Below are positions 16,961 through 24,709 of a stretch of DNA of 34,473 nt, in pieces (the first letter of the stretch is position 1; every line of letters starts with the position of its first letter). A program made the position numbers and the translations under genes. The notes beneath the pieces were generated by a model. The model saw only the letters and a program-made list of their open reading frames with translations. It searched no databases and was not told the origin of the DNA. This DNA is from an uncultured Calothrix sp. Its GTDB lineage: Bacteria > Cyanobacteriota > Cyanobacteriia > Cyanobacteriales > Nostocaceae. The DNA lies in contig CALJJQ010000054.1 in NCBI GenBank assembly GCA_937973965.1, positions 1-34,473 on the forward strand, read 5' to 3'.

Positions 16961-17683
16961 GTGAATAAGATTTCGATTTTTGATCGGCTTCTATTAGTCC
17001 TAGGGACAGTAGTTTTAGGTTCCTTGGCTTTTCCTAACATTGCTACTGCTCAGTCCCAATTCCCTAATGCACAAATAGCTACAAAAAGTACTCAGTTATC
17101 AGCAGAAACAGAAGATATCCCCGTACCAGGTTCCGTAATCACCGCAGCTACGGCCTTAACTAATCCCGTAGATATACTGAACTCAGAAAATACTGGTAAC
17201 AAAGTTAACCAAAACATTCAATCTCCAACTCAAATCGCTCAAGCTGATATTGATATCGGTGGTGCGACCAGAGGTGGTTCTAGCTATATCGGGATAGCGG
17301 GTAACATCGGTCTCAATGGTGGTCAATCCTCTTTGGGTGACGGAAACTTTGCGGTAATCAGTAAGGTGGGATTAAGTCGTACCCTGTCTGTTCGACCCGC
17401 AGCCATATTTGGTGATAATACTTCCATACTCATTCCTGTCACCTACGATTTTCCCATTGCTAGTAGTGATGATCCATTTCGCGAACCCTTACCGATTGCA
17501 CCTTACGTCGGTGCTGGAGCTGCGGTGACAACGGGAGACAACTCGAAGGTAGGATTCTTGCTTTCTGGAGGTGTGGATTTACCTTTAACCGAGAAATTCA
17601 CAGCTACAGCAGGCTTAAATGTTGGCTTTTTTGATGAAACGGATATTGGTTTACTTTTGGGGGTTGGCTATAATTTCCGCTAA
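16961..17683 (+). CDS. Secreted, probably outer-membrane beta-barrel protein, unknown function
   Basis: About 240 residues. A signal peptide (hydrophobic LLLVLGTVVLGSLAF, then NIATAQS with an A-x-A cleavage site) is followed by a low-complexity linker and, from about residue 95, a Gly-rich region of alternating hydrophobic residues. That region reads like short outer-membrane beta strands and ends YNFR. I prefer GTG 16961: AAGGAG at 16950-16955 is then 5 nt upstream, whereas the in-frame GTG at 16955 overlaps the ribosome-binding site. A terminator and a tRNA follow. No precise family was recognised. Opacity-type or other eight-stranded barrels are plausible. Confidence 0.75.
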   Translation: MNKISIFDRLLLVLGTVVLGSLAFPNIATAQSQFPNAQIATKSTQLSAETEDIPVPGSVITAATALTNPVDILNSENTGNKVNQNIQSPTQIAQADIDIGGATRGGSSYIGIAGNIGLNGGQSSLGDGNFAVISKVGLSRTLSVRPAAIFGDNTSILIPVTYDFPIASSDDPFREPLPIAPYVGAGAAVTTGDNSKVGFLLSGGVDLPLTEKFTATAGLNVGFFDETDIGLLLGVGYNFR

Positions 17684-17709
17684 TTTCTACTGAATTTCTG
17701 GATGTAATA

Positions 17710-17738
17710 AAGAGACGTTTTTCGGAAACGTCTCTTTT
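17710..17738 (+). terminator. Rho-independent terminator with UUCG loop
   Basis: AAGAGACGTTT (17710-17720) pairs with AAACGTCTCTT (17726-17736) across a TTCGG loop and is followed by further T residues. It lies 27 bp after the barrel-protein stop codon, and can also work on the minus strand just after the tRNA-Ser gene. Confidence 0.85.
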
Positions 17739-17755
17739 CAAATTTAAGCTAGGAA

Positions 17756-17847
17756 CGGAGAAGGAGGGATTCGAACCCTCGGTACGGAGTTACCTGCCGT
17801 ACAACAGATTAGCAATCTGCCGCTTTCAACCACTCAGCCACCTCTCC
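17756..17847 (-). tRNA. tRNA-Ser(GCU)
   Basis: Read on the minus strand this is a 92-nt class II tRNA. The acceptor GGAGAGG pairs with CTTCTCC (one G-U). The anticodon stem is CAGATT/AATCTG with anticodon GCT (complement of 17811-17813). There is a long variable arm, TACGGCAGGTAACTCCGTA, typical of Ser, and the T arm is GAGGG-TTCGAAT-CCCTC. The discriminator is G. CCA is not encoded. It reads codons AGC and AGU. Confidence 0.97.
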
Positions 17848-17959
17848 AGGGGTAACAGATTTCTATTATATCAAAAAAAAAATCCTAGTCAACCAATAGA
17901 AACAAAAAAGGTAGAATACCCACGTCCAAGGGGTTGCTAGACGTGGAACTACCTGAAAA

Positions 17960-18892
17960 TTATAAAACTTGCGATCGCAACCAAGCGGTAGGCAGGCTGC
18001 GTAGTTTTTGCCATTGGGGGACGTAAGCACGTTGACTAAAAACGTCATAATTATTGCGCTCAATCCGATCGAGAATGCGACTGTAATGGATTAGGGCAGC
18101 CCAAACGGGGAAGCGAGCGTCAGGAGCGAGAAAACCGATACCACGTTCGGCTTTGAGATAAAATTCCCGCGCTCGCTCAATTTGAAACCGCATCAGGTTT
18201 CGCCAGCGCTCGTCATTGACTCCATTCAGTAAATCCGCTTCGGTATAATCAAACCGACGCAAGTCTTCCAGGGGCAGATAAATCCGTCCCCGTCGCGCAT
18301 CCTCACCCACATCACGGAGAATATTTGTTAACTGGTTGGCAATACCGAGAGCGATCGCTTCTTCAGTCGGCACATAGGTCGAATCATGGCGCTGCCAAGG
18401 AGCAGTTAACTTAGAATTATCTACACCCATCACCGTTGTTGACATTAAGCCAACAGTACCAGCAACGCGGTAGCAGTAAATATATAAATCATCAAAAGAG
18501 TTGTATCGGCTGCGATACAAGTCCATCCGTTGTCCAGCAATCATATCGCGAAACGGCTGGATATCCATCGGGAAGCGTTCGAGAGTGTCTATTAAAGCCA
18601 CATCAAACGCATCTTGGGGATGACCAGCGAAAATCGATTCTAAATGCCTTTCCCAGGCATTTAAAGTTTCTTGGGTAGTCATCGCCGCTCCTGGACCATC
18701 GACCAATTCATCGGTACGGCGACACCATGCATAAATTGCCCAGATCGCACGACGTTTGGCTGGACGCATTAACATCGTCCCGAAATAGAACGTCTTGGCA
18801 TATTTCGCGGTCAACTGGCGACACAGATTGTAGGACTCTTCCGCAGAGACGGAGGTTTTCATGCGTGGGGGGGAATCAGACAGTTGCAGCAT
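17960..18892 (-). CDS. crtB: 15-cis-phytoene synthase
   Basis: A 310-residue head-to-head prenyl synthase that condenses two geranylgeranyl diphosphates into phytoene, the first committed carotenoid step. The two Asp-rich Mg-diphosphate motifs are D61-ELV-D65 and D194-VGE-D198. Other conserved blocks are YCYRVAGTVG and NQLTNILRDVGEDARRGRIYLP. The N-terminus MLQLSDSPPRMKTSVS resembles cyanobacterial CrtB, which supports the ATG at 18890-18892. In many cyanobacteria crtB directly follows crtP. Here only the 3' end of crtP remains upstream, overlapping the crtB start, so crtB must use a promoter not inherited from an intact crtP operon. Expression level is unknown. Confidence 0.97.
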   Translation of the reverse strand: MLQLSDSPPRMKTSVSAEESYNLCRQLTAKYAKTFYFGTMLMRPAKRRAIWAIYAWCRRTDELVDGPGAAMTTQETLNAWERHLESIFAGHPQDAFDVALIDTLERFPMDIQPFRDMIAGQRMDLYRSRYNSFDDLYIYCYRVAGTVGLMSTTVMGVDNSKLTAPWQRHDSTYVPTEEAIALGIANQLTNILRDVGEDARRGRIYLPLEDLRRFDYTEADLLNGVNDERWRNLMRFQIERAREFYLKAERGIGFLAPDARFPVWAALIHYSRILDRIERNNYDVFSQRAYVPQWQKLRSLPTAWLRSQVL

Positions 18893-19034
18893 TCGTTGAA
18901 GGCTGGAGGGTTTGCAGTTGCTTGGTCGAGGATCTAGCCTCTTGAGTTGCTTGGGCGTTGATCGCCTGCGCTGTCAGTTTACCAGAAAGTACAGTACCTT
19001 CCACACTGCTCAAATATTGCTGCATGGTGTAACT
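18876..19034 (-). pseudogene. crtP: 3' remnant of crtP (phytoene desaturase)
   Basis: The minus strand from 19034 to 18876 reads SYTMQQYLSSVEGTVLSGKL, then TAQAINAQATQEA and a polar tail. This matches the conserved C-terminus of phytoene desaturases (DYT.Q.YLaSMEGAVLSGKL.AQAI). Immediately upstream is an in-frame TAA (complement of 19035-19037), and no FAD-binding N-terminus or other desaturase region occurs nearby. Only about 52 of the expected roughly 470 residues remain. The TGA stop lies 14 bp inside crtB, in another frame, as expected of an overlapping crtP-crtB pair. An internal ATG at 19025 could still express a 49-residue peptide. Confidence 0.8.
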
Positions 19035-19123
19035 TTATTTCTTAATGGTTTTGTCGTTTTTCATTATACTTTGCAATCCGTTACATTTGGCAGTTAAACC
19101 ACAAACAGATCCAAAATTTACCC

Positions 19124-19136
19124 TTTAGCGCCTAAA
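19124..19136. promoter_or_regulatory. TTTAGCGCCTAAA palindrome
   Basis: TTTAG and CTAAA flank CGC, making a 13-bp near-palindrome in the crtB-phzF spacer. The octamer TTTAGCGC also occurs twice upstream of the cobalamin adenosyltransferase gene (23278 and 23300). It might be a protein-binding site, but chance is not excluded. Confidence 0.25.
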
Positions 19137-19239
19137 TTGGGGAAATAGAAGATACAGAATACAGAATACAGGAGGTCAAAGAGTTTAAGTATAGTATCAA
19201 GCTGTTTGATGTATAACTATTTCCCCTGCTCCCCACTCT

Positions 19240-20127
19240 TCATAAAAATTCTCCCTGAGCGATAGGGATTACCTTTCCCCCAACTTGCACCTGGATTATT
19301 TTCTGTCGATAAAAGGCTTTGAGGTGTAATCGGGAAGGTCTGCCGATTTCGTAGCCTTGCTCAACGCTGATATCTACAGTGTCGCTGCCAAAATAGGAAT
19401 TATGCAACAGGTAGGCAGCTAAACAACCGTTGGCGCTACCGGTGGCTGGGTCTTCGGGAATTCCCAGGTAATCACAAAATACTCGGACTTGCAGTTGATT
19501 CTCCGGATGCTGGGTTTGGGGACAAAAAGCCAAAATGCATTTGGCTTCGGTTGTTGTGATTAATTCAAAATACTTATCTCGGTTGACTTTAATGCTTTTT
19601 AATGCTGCTTGATTTTTCAGGGGAATAATTATAAAGGGAATTCCGGTCGATACTTCTTGAATCGGGAAACGGGTGTCAATACTGTCAATATCAAGATTGA
19701 GAACGTTAGTAATGGAATCGACGGATATTATTTGTTTGAATTTTGGGGGTTGTTGTTCCATCCAGAGGAGGGGGAGATGGGGTTGATCATAATCAAAATT
19801 TACAGGGATTTGACCGATAGGTAAATTTAATATGATTTCTGTGGCACGTTTTTGGATTATTTTTTGTTGAATGATATACGCAGTTCCTAGGGTAGGATGA
19901 CCAGCAAAAGGTAGTTCTGTTTTCGGCGTGAATATACGTACTGGATAGCCAGAGTCATGGGGTTGATTTGATAAAATAAAAGTCGTTTCTGAATAGTTAA
20001 TTTCCCTGGCAATGGCTTGCATTTGCCGACTTGTTAAGGTTCCAGCATTGAGAATTACAGCTAGTTGGTTTCCTGTGTATTTGGTTTCCGCAAAGACATC
20101 AACAATGTAAAAAATGAGACTTTCCAT
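19240..20127 (-). CDS. PhzF-family isomerase-like protein
   Basis: A 295-residue member of the PhzF/diaminopimelate-epimerase fold. Conserved features are the N-terminal DVFAETKYTGNQLAV, the presumed catalytic Glu47 in INYSETTF, ELPFAGHPTLGT at 71-82, and the second-half glycine motif EDPATGSANG around D226. Length and both half-domains are as expected for an intact enzyme. PhzF itself isomerises DHHA in phenazine synthesis, but most family members lie outside phenazine clusters and have unknown substrates; no other phz gene is visible here. The ATG start is supported by immediate alignment of the first beta strand. It is probably a monocistronic gene. Confidence 0.92.
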   Translation of the reverse strand: MESLIFYIVDVFAETKYTGNQLAVILNAGTLTSRQMQAIAREINYSETTFILSNQPHDSGYPVRIFTPKTELPFAGHPTLGTAYIIQQKIIQKRATEIILNLPIGQIPVNFDYDQPHLPLLWMEQQPPKFKQIISVDSITNVLNLDIDSIDTRFPIQEVSTGIPFIIIPLKNQAALKSIKVNRDKYFELITTTEAKCILAFCPQTQHPENQLQVRVFCDYLGIPEDPATGSANGCLAAYLLHNSYFGSDTVDISVEQGYEIGRPSRLHLKAFYRQKIIQVQVGGKVIPIAQGEFL

Positions 20128-20550
20128 CTTGACACCCGGATTGAAATTAGCTGTGACAAAGCATACGATTTTGCCAAAATCATATCGCTTATTGTGACAA
20201 AAAACATAAAAAAATTAAATATAATTTGGGCTATTTGCCGGGAACATCATCCAAAAGTTTTATATGTTTCCCGTCACGAACAAGTTATGATTATCCCTGC
20301 GAGGGATCAATTATTTAATTGATTTAGTTCGGCAATTTTGTGATTGAAATTTGTGTGTTTCCCTCAGTTATTGGCAGGCTAGGCTTGGTAATGGTCATCT
20401 ATCCATCGGTTTGTTTATTCGTTTGCTCGATCAGTTTTTGTGAATGGAAATTTTTTTTGATGCAGCAAAAATGATGATTGTGATCCTGAAGAGTAACGAG
20501 TAAATAATCACTTGATTGAGAGTGCTAGTCCTTGAAAGTAAATTTGACTT
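20128..20550. other. Spacer without recognisable gene
   Basis: AT-rich DNA between divergent genes (PhzF-like on minus, RlpA-like on plus). A frame on the plus strand covering its first half runs antisense into the PhzF gene and resembles no family I know. No hairpin or tandem repeat stands out. Confidence 0.5.
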
Positions 20551-21822
20551 ATGTTATCGATTGGAATTTTATTTATGACATCATCCTTGGGGTTGATGCC
20601 ATCAGCAAGAATAATTAATGCCACAACTTCATCGACAATGGGATTACCAGTCAGTCAGGTGCGGATGATGGGTAAATCCGTTCCCATATTTGTTGCTCAG
20701 GGATGGAAGTATTCTCTTTGGAGTGCAACCCTAATTCCATCGAATTTGTTACCGGAAAATGATAATGATGATAGCCAAAATCATTCATTGCCATCGGTAG
20801 ATGAAAATGCTGATGATTTTCGTGGACAGGAGCAAAATCAGCAGCAGGAGAAAATTGTTCCCAGTCAATTTTGCCGAGCGATCGCCAATCAAAATCCTGA
20901 TACTGTAAACATTTCCAAAGCAAACTCATCAACAAGCGCGAAATTAGTCAAATCCCAAGTGGTAGATATTAGCTGGATTTCCCGACAAATTCTGCGATCG
21001 CTACAAACTCTGTTTCGACTTTCCCATCGATTAGAACAAAAAATCGCACCGACATCAACCTCTGCAGTGGTGATTCATCGCCAAAATAATCACCAACATC
21101 AAAACTATGAGGTCTGGTTAAAACATCACTTCATCGCCAAATTGTCAACTCTTGCTGATGCTCAAGTTCTCAAAACCAGACTGAATCGACTGCTCGAAAC
21201 TAAGGATTTTCAAGCTTCCCAATTCAATGCCAGAATCGTTGATGGTATTCCTACTCTGATGGTGGGAAATCGGGTTTTATTGCAAATTACACCAGAGGTT
21301 AAACAGCAGATAACTATCAGTGCTGACTTATTAGCGGTTGAATGGCTAAACAATCTGCGTGTCGCATTTGGACTACCAAGATTACCTCTAGTACAAGCTC
21401 AAACGCAAATGTATGGACTTACTCCTTCACACTCGAAACTATCTGGATTAGCTTCCTGGTATGGTCCCTACTTTCACGGTCGGACAACGGCTAATGGTGA
21501 AACTTTTAATGAAAATGACTTAACGGTTGCCCATAAAAGTTTACCTTTCAACACGTTTTTACATGTTCGCAATCGGAAAAATGGTCAATCGGTGATTGTA
21601 CGGGTGAATGACCGAGGTCCCTACATACCTCCCCGCAGTCTTGATTTATCCAGGGTTGCAGCTCGTTGTATTGATGCTGAAGATTCTGGCGTTGTTGCCT
21701 ATGAAGCTATAATTATGGATGTGAACCAACCTGCATTCAGTTTGAATCCAAGGGAATTGGGGGAAAAACTAACTCGCAAACGTCAAAACCCGCGACAAAT
21801 TGCCATTGTGTCAGAATTTTGA
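20551..21822 (+). CDS. rlpA: RlpA-like septal ring/cell-wall protein with DPBB domain
   Basis: 423 residues. A short hydrophobic N-terminus (MLSIGILFMTSSLGLMPSA) suggests export. A polar, probably disordered region covers about 60-150, then a mixed region, and an RlpA double-psi beta-barrel domain occupies about 298-392. The domain has GLASWYGPYFHGRTTANGE, with E317, H328 and D354 in VNDRGPY as candidate catalytic residues, and LDLSRVAA near its end. RlpA proteins of some bacteria are lytic transglycosylases that cut naked glycan strands. The SPOR domain often found in RlpA is not recognisable. In a filamentous cyanobacterium a septal peptidoglycan role is plausible. An in-frame stop closely upstream supports this ATG. 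Confidence 0.85.
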   Translation: MLSIGILFMTSSLGLMPSARIINATTSSTMGLPVSQVRMMGKSVPIFVAQGWKYSLWSATLIPSNLLPENDNDDSQNHSLPSVDENADDFRGQEQNQQQEKIVPSQFCRAIANQNPDTVNISKANSSTSAKLVKSQVVDISWISRQILRSLQTLFRLSHRLEQKIAPTSTSAVVIHRQNNHQHQNYEVWLKHHFIAKLSTLADAQVLKTRLNRLLETKDFQASQFNARIVDGIPTLMVGNRVLLQITPEVKQQITISADLLAVEWLNNLRVAFGLPRLPLVQAQTQMYGLTPSHSKLSGLASWYGPYFHGRTTANGETFNENDLTVAHKSLPFNTFLHVRNRKNGQSVIVRVNDRGPYIPPRSLDLSRVAARCIDAEDSGVVAYEAIIMDVNQPAFSLNPRELGEKLTRKRQNPRQIAIVSEF

Positions 21823-22012
21823 TGATTTTGCATCAGAAAATATCATAATTTGAGGTTAGGTGATCGATATTCGCTTTCAGGATTTCTTTGCTTCCAGTAA
21901 TTAGGTTTTCGCTGACTATGAGCTATGGCAAATCCAAATTACTTCTTCGAGTTGCGGTATAAAATATTTAGTAGGGGAAACCTTGAATAACATTGGATTA
22001 AAACTATTCCCT

Positions 22013-22041
22013 GTACAGACAACCCGACAGGTCGTCTGTAC
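22013..22041. repeat. 29-bp nested palindrome between convergent genes
   Basis: GTACAGAC (22013-22020) pairs with GTCTGTAC (22034-22041), and ACC (22022-22024) pairs with GGT (22030-22032) inside. It lies between the convergent RlpA and CobO-like genes and may act as a bidirectional terminator. It belongs to the dispersed palindrome family by its outer arms and CCCGAC core. Confidence 0.7.
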
Positions 22042-22093
22042 TCCCCCCCCTGTTCCCTACCCTCACGCTTCAGACTTTTTTCGCGGACCCGAT

Positions 22094-23257
22094 TTAAAAA
22101 TCCACTCCCCGCTTCAACTCCACTCCGTGGTTAGCATAATGTTTATGACAAAAGACCTCCGAGTGGATATTCGCCAAATCGAAATAGGCTGGTTGATTTT
22201 GGCAACGTCCCGTAATGATGATCTCGGTGTCGCGGGGTTTGCGCAATAAAGCTTGAACTATCGGTTCAACGGGTAATAACTCTAAATCCACCGTGGGATT
22301 TAACTCATCGAGAATAATCGTTTTATACAAACCAGAGGCGATCGCAGTTTTGGCAATTTCCCAACCCCGTTCTGCTTCCACATAATCCAGTTCTTGACGG
22401 GAATTTCGCCACACAATCGCGTCCCGTCCACAGCGTTGATGATCGACTACTTCCGGATAGGATTGCTGAAGAGCTGCGATCGCTGCGTCTTCCGTATAGC
22501 CGCTTCCCCCCTTGAGCCACTGCATAATTAATACCCGTGTGGAACCAGGATGATTGATACCTCGACCAATAGCCTGTAATGCTTTACCCAAGGCACTAGT
22601 CGATTTTCCCTTACCCGCACCAGTGTAAATTTCAATACCCTTTAACCCCTGCTGTTGGGCAACTTCATGGTGATGGGGTTTCATTTCCGAATGTAGATCA
22701 GCAATTTCCAGTAACTCCTGGGGTGTACTGCGTCCAGTGGCAATAATTTCTAAATCACTGGGTTTCGATTTGAGGGTACGAACCACCTCCCCCACATCCA
22801 ATAAACCTAAATCTAATACCGGGTTAATCTCATCTAAAACCACCACCGAATACAACCCAGATGCGATCGCACCTTTGGCCACATCCCAACCCCTTTCAGC
22901 TTCGCTCCGGTCAAACTTGGTGATTTCATCGGGACCAAAAAACTCAGCTCGTCCCGTCCGCACCTGATCGATCAAATGGGGAAAACCACTTTGTAAAGCC
23001 GCGATCGCTCCATCCTCATCGTAATCTCGTTCTGGTCCCTTTAAAAAACGTAACAACAACACCCGATTAAAACCATGACCAGCATGGATACCCAAACCAA
23101 TCGACCGTAAAACTACACCCAAAGCCGCTTGCGATTTTCCTTTTCCAGCCCCATCATACACATGAATCTGACCTATAGCCCTTTGTTGGCGCTGCGCAGT
23201 CCGAATCCCAATACCATTCCTTGTCATTTCCACTAACACCCTCTCAAAAATTATCAC
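22094..23257 (-). CDS. Tandem-duplicated cob(I)yrinic acid a,c-diamide adenosyltransferase (CobO/BtuR type)
   Basis: A 387-residue protein made of two homologous P-loop domains, each the size of one CobO/BtuR/CobA corrinoid adenosyltransferase, which attaches the 5'-deoxyadenosyl group to reduced corrinoids. Domain 1 has P-loop GAGKGKSQ (36-43), AERGWDVAKGAIASGLY, LDEIN (141-145) and ATGR (173-176). Domain 2 has GAGKGKST (213-220), AERGWEIAKTAIASGLY, LDELN (316-320) and ITGR (348-351). Both nucleotide sites therefore look intact. The first start is GTG 23257; an ATG at residue 11 (23227) is an alternative with similar support. CobO normally forms a dimer of about 200-residue subunits, so this chain could be a covalent dimer. 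Confidence 0.92.
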   Translation of the reverse strand: MIIFERVLVEMTRNGIGIRTAQRQQRAIGQIHVYDGAGKGKSQAALGVVLRSIGLGIHAGHGFNRVLLLRFLKGPERDYDEDGAIAALQSGFPHLIDQVRTGRAEFFGPDEITKFDRSEAERGWDVAKGAIASGLYSVVVLDEINPVLDLGLLDVGEVVRTLKSKPSDLEIIATGRSTPQELLEIADLHSEMKPHHHEVAQQQGLKGIEIYTGAGKGKSTSALGKALQAIGRGINHPGSTRVLIMQWLKGGSGYTEDAAIAALQQSYPEVVDHQRCGRDAIVWRNSRQELDYVEAERGWEIAKTAIASGLYKTIILDELNPTVDLELLPVEPIVQALLRKPRDTEIIITGRCQNQPAYFDLANIHSEVFCHKHYANHGVELKRGVDF

Positions 23258-23836
23258 TTACTTTTTTGTAGTTGCACTTTAGCGCTTTATTCGTTACGTT
23301 TTAGCGCCATACACTCAACTACAAGCCAAATACAAGAGCTCCACTTTTCTTTACATGGTTTTGTTTTGTCTCAGAGACTAACTCGTATCAGCGTGCAAAG
23401 TATAACGTTTACCAATCGTCTACCTAATTCTGTATTCACCATCTCCCCAAATCCCTCAAACAATGCGATAATTTCCCGCGTAGCATATGTATATTAAATC
23501 CTGTATTTCCGACCCAATCTTCTATAGTCTTTAGATTCAACCATATTTCTATCACCATATCTCATCTTCCCTAATACCTCTTCTGTAAACAGTACATACA
23601 TATGTATTACATCAGATCGGTTTTTCTGAATCAAGCAAGATGCAGATGAACATGCTATCACAATCACATTAGGAGGGGTTGCATATTTTGGGAATGAAAT
23701 TATGATTGATTTTGCTCTATTACTAATTACCTGTATTAATTTAAACTAGTACAAGGTGTAAATAGCTGAAATTTTCACTTTTGCCTTGACGTACTAGCAA
23801 ATTCTCAAACCCAAATTCTAGACAATCAGAAACACT
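23258..23836. other. Divergent spacer with paired repeats near the CobO-like gene
   Basis: TGTAGTTG (23267-23274) and CAACTACA (23316-23323) form an inverted repeat. They enclose two direct copies of TTTAGCGC starting at 23278 and 23300, 22 bp (two helical turns) apart and just upstream of the CobO-like start. This arrangement suggests an operator. No cobalamin riboswitch core (GCCACTG box) was found. Towards fraC there is a 12-bp palindrome ATACATATGTAT (23596-23607). No gene is recognised in the spacer. Confidence 0.4.
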
Positions 23837-24391
23837 ATGCCTGACTTTATTCAACTGCCTTCAATTTTTCCCCTTGGTGCGATACTATTTAACTTTTTAT
23901 TTTTTACCGTTGCTATTCCCATCGAAGCTTATATACTTAATTATCGTCTGAGATTTGACAAAAGAACCAGTATATTTTACTCCATATTTATTAATTTATT
24001 CTCTGGAGTTATCGGTTGGATAGCCTTTTTTATGATAGAACCCCGTCTTTCAACAGAGCAGCGTTCCGAACTAATTAATTACGTATTTTTTAATCGATTT
24101 ACCCAGCAAAACACCGTACTTACATTTGTTTTTATCATAGCGTTGATTATATTTTTTGCTACTTTTTTACTCAAATATGGATTACTTCAAGTAGCCATTT
24201 TTTCCCTACGTGAACCCAGTGAATCGAAACCAGAACCCCTACCCTACACCCAAAGACGCAGCAAGAGACGTAACCCCCGCTTGCGCTTACAAAGAACTTC
24301 CGTACTCACCACCACATTATTTGCTAATGCTTTGAGTTATGCCGGAATTCTCGGAATACTACTATTTCGTGGATTATTTCCCATGAATTAG
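23837..24391 (+). CDS. fraC: Filament integrity protein FraC
   Basis: A 184-residue membrane protein with four hydrophobic spans (about 12-34, 46-66, 94-118, 157-177) and a basic, Arg-rich segment at 139-153 before the last span. Size, topology and order with the next two genes match FraC of Anabaena-type cyanobacteria. FraC is a septal protein needed to keep filaments together and for normal septal junctions and intercellular molecule exchange. Recognition rests mainly on the fraC-fraD-fraE order plus length. ATG start; the preceding bases show no strong ribosome-binding site. Confidence 0.85.
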   Translation: MPDFIQLPSIFPLGAILFNFLFFTVAIPIEAYILNYRLRFDKRTSIFYSIFINLFSGVIGWIAFFMIEPRLSTEQRSELINYVFFNRFTQQNTVLTFVFIIALIIFFATFLLKYGLLQVAIFSLREPSESKPEPLPYTQRRSKRRNPRLRLQRTSVLTTTLFANALSYAGILGILLFRGLFPMN

Positions 24392-24552
24392 TAATTTTGA
24401 GAATAAAGTAAACAGGAGATAGTACCCTAGATGTACTACTGACATCATCAAAAAAAATGAAAGTGGTTTTCTCTAATCCCTAATCACTTACAAATTCAGT
24501 ACAGTATCAAAGTTAATTTTAGGGATATTTCTTCCCAGTCACCCAATCACGA

Positions 24553-24680
24553 ATTACATAGGCGCAAGCCTTACCCAACGGCTATGTAGCTTGCTTCCCG
24601 CGTAGCGGGTATTACGTAGACGCGAAGTGGCTTGCCGTAGGCTATTACGTACGCGAAGCGTTGCCGCAGGCTATTACGAA
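24553..24680. repeat. Dispersed repeat cluster between fraC and fraD
   Basis: Two related units, ATTACGTAGACGCGAAGTGG followed by CTTGCCGTAGGC, and then ATTACGTACGCGAAGCG followed by TTGCCGCAGGC, follow each other. They are preceded by hairpin CCCGC-GTA-GCGGG at 24597-24609 and by GGCTATGTAGCTTG. GGCTATTACG recurs at the unit boundaries. This is the style of interspersed repeats common in Nostocales. It separates two genes that would be expected in one operon. Confidence 0.75.
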
Positions 24681-24709
24681 TTATTAAACCATTTCCAGGA
24701 AGAAATCAT

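Noticed and set aside
20065-20322. An 85-codon plus-strand frame ending ...VLYVSRHEQVMIIPARDQLFN, at first reminiscent of a HicA-like toxin
   Set aside because: It overlaps the start of the PhzF-like gene in antisense, lacks the HicA dsRBD pattern (G-SH--y-h) and has no antitoxin partner.
23258-23836. Cobalamin riboswitch upstream of the CobO-like gene
   Set aside because: No B12-box (GCCACTG-like) or matching helices found in the leader.
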